Assembly: GCA_003235785.1 (NCBI GenBank)
Contig: QJYE01000504.1
Location: 1 to 6,957, forward strand
Direction of reading: 5' to 3'
Length of the DNA: 6,957 bases
Origin: Nitrospirota bacterium
Lineage (GTDB): Bacteria; Nitrospirota; Nitrospiria; Nitrospirales; UBA8639
In this document: positions 1-5,167 of the stretch, in pieces
Layout of the letters: every line of letters begins with the position of its first letter
How positions within the stretch are numbered: position 1 is the stretch's first letter
Translations under genes and position numbers: made by a program
Notes under the pieces: generated by a model
What the model saw: the letters and a program-made list of their open reading frames with translations, nothing else
What the model was told of the DNA's origin: nothing
Databases searched by the model: none

Positions 1-84
1 CTCAGCTCCCGAACCCACAGGGACCAGACTACTGACTCCAATGAAGGCCATATAGGCTGCAAACGGAAGGATCCGTGGCCACAT
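1..84 (-). CDS. N-terminal fragment of a membrane protein, possibly a CPBP/CAAX-protease-like protein of the exosortase-associated type
   Basis: Read leftwards from an ATG at 84-82, the frame stays open to the window edge and gives 28 residues. They begin MWPRILPF, continue through a hydrophobic stretch (about residues 5-22, with RILPFAAYMAFIG) and end in VGSGAE. The start is supported by an AAAGGG ribosome-binding-like sequence about 9 nt upstream on the minus strand and by an in-frame TAA farther upstream; an in-frame GTG about 15 codons earlier is a weaker alternative. The RILPFA.YMAFI pattern at the extreme N-terminus resembles CAAX prenyl protease-related (CPBP) membrane proteins that accompany exosortase/PEP-CTERM systems. 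That assignment is from memory of the family, and the catalytic motifs would lie outside the window. It could be any polytopic membrane protein. It lies downstream of, and in the same direction as, the spermidine-synthase-like gene, with a 115-nt gap. Confidence 0.45.
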   Translation of the reverse strand, partial: MWPRILPFAAYMAFIGVSSLVPVGSGAE

Positions 85-199
85 CGCGTTCAACCCTTTC
101 GATAAAGTCTCGTTCTGCAGACAATCCACTGCAGAGGAATCTTCACACTTTCGGAAAAAAAAAGGTAGCGCTTAATGGCAGAGGGCAAACAGGGGCAGA

Positions 200-1753
200 T
201 TACGCTTCCCCCTGAAGCAAATCGAGCGGGGAAAAATCGTCGGTGAGAATTTGACCGGGGTTCAATACAACCGGCACATGGGACAGAAAAAATCCCAGCC
301 CTTCAGCGGGAAATTCGTTGCGATTCATGGAGCGCGTCAACCGGTCCACAAATTGAGGGGATCGCATCTTTTCGACAGGTTTGCCGGCAAAAAAGATTAG
401 ATTCACAGAGCCTTTTTTAGTTTTCAACCAATCCGGACCTGCCACGCCATACGTCGTAATGTTCTCAAACGCCAGACCCATCGTGGAGAAAACGGCTTCC
501 GCCCGTCGAACATTCGCAGGGGCATCAGAAGAGGCCAGATTCACGGCTATGGCACCATCTGGGGTGACATGTTCGCGCAGTTCTTCGAAAAATTCTTGGG
601 TCGTGACATGAAATGGAATCAAATGTCTGGCGAAGACATCCACCCACACCACATCGTACCGGGTAGGGTTGTTGCGCAAAAACGTTCGCGCATCTTGCAC
701 GACAACATGGTGATTCGACGGCGGCGTATAGTCAAAATACTTGGCAGCGGCCTTGACGACCGATGGGTCCATTTCCACGACATCCAATTCTAGATTTGGC
801 CAATGTTCGGCCAGCCATTTGGCAAGAGAACCACCGCCATGACCCAGAATCAACCCACGTGTCGGTTTCTCCAAAATCGGCAAAACCCCCATCATCACTT
901 GGCTATAGGGCAAGGCCAGGAACACAGACTCCGCTTTCCACATAACCGCATGGAAGGTATTGTCTAATATGAGATACCGGAACAAATCATTTTCGCTCAC
1001 CCGAACCTGCTGGTACGGACTATCTTCCTGGTGAATAGCTGGCGGTAACATAATCACGGGATGAAAACCCATCCAGGCGAGGCCTCCAACAACGCCAAAC
1101 AACCCCACTTGCAGCACAAAAGAAAGTTGACGACTGTACAGAGTCCACATGATCCCGAGAATCATCAGAATCACGCCTAACACCGCAACCAACGTCGTAC
1201 TTCCCATCCAGGTCAATAAATAGAATGATGTGCCCCATGTGCCTATGAGGCTTCCCATAGTAGAGACCGCAATCATCCCTCCGGTATGCCTGCCGAGATG
1301 CCCCATATCGGCAATCGCCAGTCGCAACAGTGCTGGCAACACACCACTCAAGCCAAACGCGGGAATTCCCAATAGTGCACTGGCCGCAACACAGGGGCCC
1401 CACCGTGGGTCCTGGACCCATTGGAATACCTGAAACACGACAGGCTGTCCTGCCCATGCCAACAGAAGCGTCCAACCTCCAGACGCCAACAACAGGCCAG
1501 CCAACACCCACTGAGGGGGATACCGATCCGCGAACCACCCTCCTGCAGCGTACCCGGTGCTCATGGCGGCTAACACCACGCCAATGAGTGCCCCCCACAC
1601 AAAGAGCGAACTGCCGAACACCGGCGCCAGCAAACGACTGCCAACGATTTCCAAGCCCATCACGATCGCGCCAGTTGTAAATGCCGTCGCAAAACACCAC
1701 CATCGTGGTAGGCTAATGGAGTGAGAAGATTGTGAGGAACGTGCGGGTGTCAT
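200..1753 (-). CDS. Membrane-anchored (fused MFS-type) spermidine synthase-like protein
   Basis: The 517-residue protein has an integral-membrane N-terminal half and a cytoplasmic SAM-fold C-terminal half. Residues about 20-235 contain roughly seven hydrophobic segments, with the family-typical stretch GLEIVGSRLLAPVFGSSLFVWG near 33-54. The C-terminal half starts at the conserved DSPYQQVRV (244-252). It has a glycine-rich nucleotide loop LGHGGGSL (303-310), an acidic ribose-binding region VVEMDP (325-330), QDAR (353-356), VDVFARHLIPFHVTT (371-385), and the typical C-terminal LTDDFSPLDLL. Spermidine synthases transfer aminopropyl from decarboxylated SAM to putrescine. Here the first Asp of the catalytic loop is present (D372), but the canonical D-S/T-x-D-P pattern is not, so the real substrate is uncertain; fused family members often look like this. 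The ATG at 1753 has a modest AGG ribosome-binding element about 9 nt upstream and a good promoter behind it. The stop is TAA at 202-200. Confidence in the family is high, in the activity low. Confidence 0.88.
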   Translation of the reverse strand: MTPARSSQSSHSISLPRWWCFATAFTTGAIVMGLEIVGSRLLAPVFGSSLFVWGALIGVVLAAMSTGYAAGGWFADRYPPQWVLAGLLLASGGWTLLLAWAGQPVVFQVFQWVQDPRWGPCVAASALLGIPAFGLSGVLPALLRLAIADMGHLGRHTGGMIAVSTMGSLIGTWGTSFYLLTWMGSTTLVAVLGVILMILGIMWTLYSRQLSFVLQVGLFGVVGGLAWMGFHPVIMLPPAIHQEDSPYQQVRVSENDLFRYLILDNTFHAVMWKAESVFLALPYSQVMMGVLPILEKPTRGLILGHGGGSLAKWLAEHWPNLELDVVEMDPSVVKAAAKYFDYTPPSNHHVVVQDARTFLRNNPTRYDVVWVDVFARHLIPFHVTTQEFFEELREHVTPDGAIAVNLASSDAPANVRRAEAVFSTMGLAFENITTYGVAGPDWLKTKKGSVNLIFFAGKPVEKMRSPQFVDRLTRSMNRNEFPAEGLGFFLSHVPVVLNPGQILTDDFSPLDLLQGEA

Positions 1754-1786
1754 ACAAGATTACCTGTCAGGGACAAAAGGGAAATG

Positions 1787-1815
1787 ATGCTAAAGCATGA
1801 CCTCCAGGGTGTCAA
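1787..1815 (-). promoter_or_regulatory. Probable sigma70-type promoter for the spermidine-synthase-like gene
   Basis: On the minus strand a perfect TTGACA (-35, at 1815-1810) is followed after 17 nt by TAGCAT (-10, at 1792-1787; 4 of 6 consensus bases). Transcription would begin near 1780, giving a leader of about 27 nt before the ATG at 1753. A short inverted repeat ATGC-TAAA-GCAT (1787-1798) overlaps the -10. Box match and spacing are good, but no experimental start is known. Confidence 0.6.
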
Positions 1816-1899
1816 TTCATTACAAAAAGATCTTTGAATGTCCCGATTATTTCTCTGCAACTCTCTGTAGCACTAAAAATTTCAATTCATGACAAGATG
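1812..1899. repeat. Direct repeat pair TCAATTCAT-n-ACAA in the divergent promoter region
   Basis: TCAATTCAT occurs at 1812-1820 and again at 1882-1890, exactly 70 bp apart. Similarity continues downstream, with ACAA at 1822-1825 and 1892-1895 plus scattered matches to 1829/1899. The first copy overlaps the -35 box of the minus-strand promoter, and the second overlaps the -35 box of the murJ promoter. A palindrome AAAGATCTTT (1826-1835) adjoins the first copy. The arrangement could be a shared operator pair, or a coincidence in AT-rich DNA. Confidence 0.5.
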
Positions 1900-1916
1900 G
1901 AACTCCTTCTTATAAT
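1889..1916 (+). promoter_or_regulatory. Probable sigma70-type promoter for murJ
   Basis: ATGACA at 1889-1894 (5 of 6 matches to the -35 consensus) is followed after 16 nt by a perfect TATAAT at 1911-1916. Transcription would begin around 1922-1924, only about 12-14 nt before the murJ ATG at 1936. This leaves almost no room for a leader or ribosome-binding site. It probably drives murJ, dtd and perhaps the following gene. Confidence 0.65.
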
Positions 1917-1935
1917 TCGGTAACATTCCCCTCGG

Positions 1936-3561
1936 ATGGCTCAATCCACTTTACCTCCCTCAGGTTCAATCTCTCCTCAAAATCCGCAAGGAGAGACCCA
2001 CCAAATCAGTCGCGCTGCAGGCTTAATCGGCGCGGCGACGTTCTGCAGCCGTATTCTCGGCTTTCTTCGCGACATCATTCTAGCCAACTTGTTTGGGGCC
2101 AATGCCGCTGCCGATGCCTTTTACATAGCCTATCGCATCCCGAACCTTTTACGGGAGCTGTTTGCGGAAGGCTCCATGTCCTCAGCCTTCATTCCCGTCT
2201 TCACCGAATACCATTCCACGCGCTCCAAAGAGGAAGCTTGGGAATTGGCGAGCGCCGCATTTACGACATTGCTCACCCTCGTCACGATTGTCACGCTCCT
2301 GGGCATCCTTGCAGCTCCCAGCCTTGTCTGGTTCCTGGCTCCCGGTCTGCATAAAGACACAGCCCAATTAGCCACAACCACACTGCTCACACAAATCATG
2401 TTCCCCTACCTGCTCTTTGTAAGCCTCGCGGCCCTCTCCATGGGAATCCTCAATGCGCTTCGTTCATTTGCGATTCCCGCTCTGGCTCCCGTCTTTTTCA
2501 ATATATGCGTCATTGTCTTTGCCCTCGCCATTTCCCCGGCATTTGACCAACCGATCATCGCTGTGGCGATCGGCATTGTGGTGGGAGGGCTGGCACAATT
2601 TCTCATGCAATTACCGGGATTGCACAAAAAGGGATGTTCACTCTCCTGGAATTTTCATCCGACCCATCCAGGCGTCAAAAGAATGGGAGTGCTGCTCATT
2701 CCCACGCTCTTAGGCTTAGCGGTGACCCAAATCAATTTGACCATTAGCACCATCCTGGCTTCTTATTTTGAAGGAGGCCCCACTTACTTGTTTTATGCCA
2801 TGCGACTTATCCAATTCCCTTTAGGGATTTTCGGTGTGGCAATGGCTACCGCCATCTTACCAAGCCTATCCGCTCACGCCGCCAAGGGAGCTCATGATGA
2901 ACTTCGAGCCACCGTCAACTTTGGATTACGAATGGTGTTTTTCATTATTCTGCCCTCAATGGCCGGACTCATGCTCCTCAGGACCCCGATCATTCACCTT
3001 TTCTTTGAACATGGCGCATTTTCTGCTCTCGATACTATTGGTACGGCATCGGCGTTATTGGGATTTTCTGTGGGGCTATGGGCTTTTGCCAGCTACCGGA
3101 TCTTAGCGGTGGCCTTTTATTCTCTGCAGGACACACGAACGCCAGCCACCATAGCCATCATCTCAGTCGGCATCAACATTGGATTATCCCTCTGGCTCAT
3201 GAACCCATTTGCCCATACCGGGTTAGCGCTGGCTGCCGGATTAGCGGCGATCAGCCAAACTGTGATGTTGGCAACCATGCTCAGTCAACGCCTTCAAGGC
3301 CTGCTGTGGAAAACATTAGGGGCCTCCCTTGCTCGAACGGGAATCGCACTGCTTCCCATGATAGGGCTCTGCATCTGGATCGCCTCACTTCCCGTATGGC
3401 AGGAAGCCGGACAGAGCCTTCCAAAAATGGCATGGTTCCTTCTCGCTATTGGAGGCAGTGTCCTGGGATACTTTGGAGTCCATCAACTCTTACACTCCGA
3501 TGAACTCATGCACCTTAAGCTCATGGTTCAACGAAGACTGCCTAAACAGTCTTCTCAGTAA
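1936..3561 (+). CDS. murJ: MurJ (MviN) lipid II flippase
   Basis: This polytopic inner-membrane protein of the MOP/MVF superfamily moves lipid-linked peptidoglycan precursor (lipid II) to the periplasmic face. Its 541 residues compare with about 510 in E. coli. The hallmark N-terminal region is intact: SRILGFLRD (38-46) and the segment from ADAFYIAYRIPNLL to LFAEG (59-79). R39, R45, D60, R73 and E78 line up with E. coli R18, R24, D39, R52 and E57. The later cavity arginine is R290 in YAMRLIQFP, with Gln293 where E. coli has Glu, followed by ATAILPSLS. Hydrophobic segments continue to about residue 525, consistent with the usual 14 helices, and the tail is basic. A polar 23-residue N-terminal extension rich in Ser, Pro and Gln precedes the family core. 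The ATG at 1936 has no Shine-Dalgarno sequence. dtd follows after 21 nt. Confidence 0.96.
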   Translation: MAQSTLPPSGSISPQNPQGETHQISRAAGLIGAATFCSRILGFLRDIILANLFGANAAADAFYIAYRIPNLLRELFAEGSMSSAFIPVFTEYHSTRSKEEAWELASAAFTTLLTLVTIVTLLGILAAPSLVWFLAPGLHKDTAQLATTTLLTQIMFPYLLFVSLAALSMGILNALRSFAIPALAPVFFNICVIVFALAISPAFDQPIIAVAIGIVVGGLAQFLMQLPGLHKKGCSLSWNFHPTHPGVKRMGVLLIPTLLGLAVTQINLTISTILASYFEGGPTYLFYAMRLIQFPLGIFGVAMATAILPSLSAHAAKGAHDELRATVNFGLRMVFFIILPSMAGLMLLRTPIIHLFFEHGAFSALDTIGTASALLGFSVGLWAFASYRILAVAFYSLQDTRTPATIAIISVGINIGLSLWLMNPFAHTGLALAAGLAAISQTVMLATMLSQRLQGLLWKTLGASLARTGIALLPMIGLCIWIASLPVWQEAGQSLPKMAWFLLAIGGSVLGYFGVHQLLHSDELMHLKLMVQRRLPKQSSQ

Positions 3562-3582
3562 GAAAGTCAAGCTTTACATCCC

Positions 3583-4047
3583 ATGATTGCCGTCATTCAA
3601 CGAGTTCTCCACGCTTCGGTGACCGTAGACAGCCACCGAATTGCCACAATTGGTCATGGGATTTTGGTATTATTAGGAATCGCGAAGGAAGATACCGATG
3701 CTGATGGACAATTCATGGTCGAAAAAATTCCTCAACTGCGAATATTTGCCGATACCCAAGGCCACATGAATCGATCACTTCTGGATACTCATGGCGAACT
3801 GCTCCTGGTCTCCCAATTTACCCTACTGGCCAATATCGCAAAAGGACGGCGTCCAAGTTTTGAAGGTGCGGCCCCGCCGAAAGAGGCCCAGGAGCATTAT
3901 CAGAAAGTGCTCGAACAATTCCAAGCACGAGGCCTAGCAGTTCAGGGTGGCCGCTTTGGAGCATCAATGATCGTCACCCTGGAAAATGATGGCCCTGTCA
4001 CATTAATCTTGGATAGTCGGGCCAAAGAAAAGGGAGAAAGAGGTTAA
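3583..4047 (+). CDS. dtd: D-aminoacyl-tRNA deacylase (DTD)
   Basis: This cytoplasmic proofreading enzyme hydrolyses D-aminoacyl-tRNA (and, in the known family, Gly-tRNA(Ala)), freeing the tRNA and keeping D-amino acids out of protein. The protein has 154 residues, against about 145 in E. coli. The N-terminus MIAVIQRVLHASVTVD is family-typical. Both signature motifs are present: SQFTL at 77-81 with the active-site Thr80, and NDGPVT at 135-140 with the Gly137-Pro138 pair that forms the cross-subunit Gly-cisPro motif giving chiral selectivity. The region GRRPSFEGAAPP (88-99) is also typical. The C-terminal eight residues or so are charged. The gene lies 21 nt after murJ on the same strand and is probably co-transcribed. 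No Shine-Dalgarno sequence precedes the ATG, so translation may depend on coupling to murJ. Confidence 0.97.
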   Translation: MIAVIQRVLHASVTVDSHRIATIGHGILVLLGIAKEDTDADGQFMVEKIPQLRIFADTQGHMNRSLLDTHGELLLVSQFTLLANIAKGRRPSFEGAAPPKEAQEHYQKVLEQFQARGLAVQGGRFGASMIVTLENDGPVTLILDSRAKEKGERG

Positions 4048-4114
4048 GGACACTGCCCCTTGGGCCGATAGACCTATACAAACCAACAATTCATGAACCC
4101 CGGAATCGGAAAAT

Positions 4115-4122
4115 GAGGAGGG
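4115..4122 (+). promoter_or_regulatory. Strong ribosome-binding site of the 187-aa gene
   Basis: GAGGAGGG ends 9 nt before the ATG at 4132. It is the clearest Shine-Dalgarno sequence in the window and fixes the start of the following gene. It contrasts with the absence of such sites before murJ, dtd and the likely HDOD start. Confidence 0.8.
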
Positions 4123-4131
4123 AAGAGCCTG

Positions 4132-4695
4132 ATGACGCCAATCCCTGATCAACATCCGCTAAAGCAATTATTTGGTCGATTAACTGAACGCAACTTTTCA
4201 GAAGCGCTTGGCTGGCCCGATTTTCAGGTAACCGACTACGTCTCCAATCTTCTTCTGGAATTTATTCATACCGATCAACTCACCCGCATCAAAAACCACG
4301 AAGGGGAACCGGTTGAAACCGTCGTGGAACTGCTTTACGAATCGGAAACCCAAAGCCAACATTCTTCCGCAGAAAAAGAATGTGATATTCACCGGCACAT
4401 CGGCGATTTAACCCTGTTTCTGGCTGGCCTCTTTCCTGAGTATTGCAGCCGAATCAAATGCTCAGGCCTGATCCATCACAAAGATTTCTTAGTCGATTAC
4501 GTCAAAGCCGGTAAACGTTCTTACGGCATTGTCGCAACCTATCAAGACCCTCAAGCCAAAAACCCACCATCTTTGTTCCAAACGTTGTCGACCAATTTTG
4601 AATTATGTGTGGCGGGCTTGGGATTTGTGCGATTAGATCTTGACCGTTTTCAAGAATCTCCCTCTCAACAAGCTAAAAATATTCTTTACCATTGA
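4132..4695 (+). CDS. Conserved-looking hypothetical protein, 187 aa
   Basis: I do not recognise a characterised family. The protein is soluble, with no signal peptide or membrane segment, and appears mostly alpha-helical. Visible features are an N-terminal HPLKQLFGRLTERNF helix (8-22), a TDYVSNLLLEF helix (34-44), and a central block HIGDLTLFLAGLFPEYCSR (89-107). After that come a YVKAGKRSYGIVA segment (123-135) and a C-terminal helix LFQTLSTNFELCVAGLGFVRLDL (148-170). The GD-LFL-G-FPE block followed by a G-SYG segment resembles uncharacterised proteins I associate with Nitrospirota, Deltaproteobacteria and Acidobacteria; this is recollection and was not searched. Cys84, His87, His89, Cys105 and Cys110, with His115 and His116, could bind metal, but no classical motif is formed. 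The start is fixed by a strong Shine-Dalgarno sequence. It lies 84 nt after dtd on the same strand, with no convincing terminator between them. Confidence 0.85.
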   Translation: MTPIPDQHPLKQLFGRLTERNFSEALGWPDFQVTDYVSNLLLEFIHTDQLTRIKNHEGEPVETVVELLYESETQSQHSSAEKECDIHRHIGDLTLFLAGLFPEYCSRIKCSGLIHHKDFLVDYVKAGKRSYGIVATYQDPQAKNPPSLFQTLSTNFELCVAGLGFVRLDLDRFQESPSQQAKNILYH

Positions 4696-4721
4696 GCCTG
4701 TTGATTCGTGGGAGAATTCTC

Positions 4722-4737
4722 GCCATCAATCGATGGC
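4722..4737 (+). repeat. Inverted repeat downstream of the 187-aa gene
   Basis: GCCATC-AATC-GATGGC forms a perfect 6-bp stem with a 4-nt loop, 27 nt after the stop codon of the 187-aa gene. A second repeat, AGAGCC/GGCTCT with an 8-nt loop, lies at 4756-4775. Position fits a transcript 3' end, but there is no T-run after either, so intrinsic termination is doubtful. Confidence 0.35.
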
Positions 4738-4888
4738 ACCTCCTCGTACATTCAAAGAGCCAAGACGCCGGCTCTGCCTGTTCTTCCAACACCGCGTAAT
4801 AACTGCACGTTTCTGAGTACAAACGAGAAAGATATTAACGCATGGACATTAGGCTTCTTCCGCCAAGGAAATTGCACAGGTTCCCCTT

Positions 4889-4920
4889 GATGCCTCTTCA
4901 ATAAATAGGCAATAGGCATC
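4889..4920 (+). repeat. Inverted repeat enclosing a tandem heptamer
   Basis: GATGCCT (4889-4895) and AGGCATC (4914-4920) form a perfect 7-bp inverted repeat with an 18-nt loop. The loop includes most of the tandem AATAGGC x2 (4904-4917), so TGCCT can also pair with the first AGGC copy in an alternative fold. CCCCTT at 4883-4888 is complementary to AAGGGG at 4951-4956, the ribosome-binding-like sequence before the ATG at 4964. Confidence 0.4.
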
Positions 4921-4958
4921 CCCGAGAAACCCTCTCTTCGCCAATGAATGAAGGGGTC

Positions 4959-4978
4959 AAGCAATGCAAATATTGCTT
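4959..4978 (+). repeat. Hairpin overlapping the upstream ATG of the HDOD frame
   Basis: AAGCAAT (4959-4965) and ATTGCTT (4972-4978) form a perfect 7-bp stem around the 6-nt loop GCAAAT. The first two bases of the possible start codon at 4964-4966 lie in the stem. If that start is ever used, the hairpin would partly mask it. Confidence 0.45.
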
Positions 4979-5132
4979 ACTCATGCTACTCACCGCTTCA
5001 GAGTAGGAACGGAAAAACCGAAATACCCTTCGAGACATAAGAGATACAGCAACGCAAGCTACCTTCGTGAAGCAGGCTTTACCCTGCCAAGAGGGTTTCA
5101 TGTACCAAAGCAAAGAAGGTTCAGGTCGCACG

Positions 5133-5160
5133 TTGCAAGACCACTCTCTCTAACTACAAT
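5133..5160 (+). promoter_or_regulatory. Candidate promoter immediately before the HDOD-GGDEF start
   Basis: TTGCAA at 5133-5138 (4 of 6) is followed after 16 nt by TACAAT at 5155-5160 (5 of 6 to TATAAT). Transcription would begin at about 5167-5168, on or beside the ATG at 5168, implying a leaderless mRNA. That would explain the missing Shine-Dalgarno sequence. GGTC (5124-5127) and GACC (5139-5142) flank the -35 as a short dyad that could be an operator. This is a motif match only. Confidence 0.4.
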
Positions 5161-5167
5161 CCTGTGT

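Larger units (their letters stand above)
4696..5167. other. 472-bp interval without a convincing gene, rich in short inverted repeats
   Basis: The interval separates the 187-aa gene from the likely start of the HDOD-GGDEF gene. Short open frames on both strands have poor starts and unprotein-like composition, and I reject them. Inverted repeats are GCCATC/GATGGC (4722-4737), AGAGCC/GGCTCT (4756-4775), GATGCCT/AGGCATC (4889-4920) and AAGCAAT/ATTGCTT (4959-4978). A tandem AATAGGC occurs twice at 4904-4917. None ends in a T-run, so none is a standard terminator. The frame of the HDOD gene is open back to an ATG at 4964. The 68 codons so added are unusually basic and by my count use AGA/AGG for 8 of 10 arginines, against 8 of 23 in the body of the gene. 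This argues that most of the interval is untranslated. Confidence 0.6.

Noticed and set aside
115..135. Two CTGCAGA copies 14 bp apart upstream of the left-edge gene
   Set aside because: Short, and with no promoter boxes in register; probably chance.
155..163. Run of nine A (nine T on the minus strand) downstream of the spermidine-synthase-like gene as a terminator
   Set aside because: No stable GC-rich hairpin precedes the T-run on the minus strand; only the short palindrome AGCGCT is nearby.
1020..1703. Long open frame of 227 codons on the minus strand inside the spermidine-synthase-like gene
   Set aside because: It overlaps a gene with clear family motifs and its translation shows no recognisable domain; it is a shadow frame.
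4055..4065. GCCC-CTT-GGGC hairpin after dtd as a terminator
   Set aside because: Stem of only 4 bp, 3-nt loop and no following T-run.
4093..4116. Seven-codon open frame (MNPGIGK) ending within the Shine-Dalgarno region of the 187-aa gene
   Set aside because: Too short to separate from chance and it has no ribosome-binding site of its own.
4708..4890. Plus-strand 60-codon frame after the 187-aa gene
   Set aside because: It starts with GTG without a Shine-Dalgarno sequence, has no recognisable motif, and lies across inverted repeats.
4752..5131. Two overlapping minus-strand frames of 70 and 77 codons
   Set aside because: Weak starts, no family resemblance, Arg/Ser/Phe-rich composition typical of random frames, and mutual overlap.
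4964..5167. Coding extension of the HDOD-GGDEF gene
   Set aside because: Not accepted as the main start because its composition and arginine codon use differ from the gene body and HDOD proteins normally begin near 5168. Kept as a finding because of its SD-like sequence.
4883..5167. Cyclic-di-GMP (GEMM) riboswitch upstream of the GGDEF gene
   Set aside because: I looked for the conserved GEMM-I core and tetraloop-receptor elements as I remember them and did not see them.
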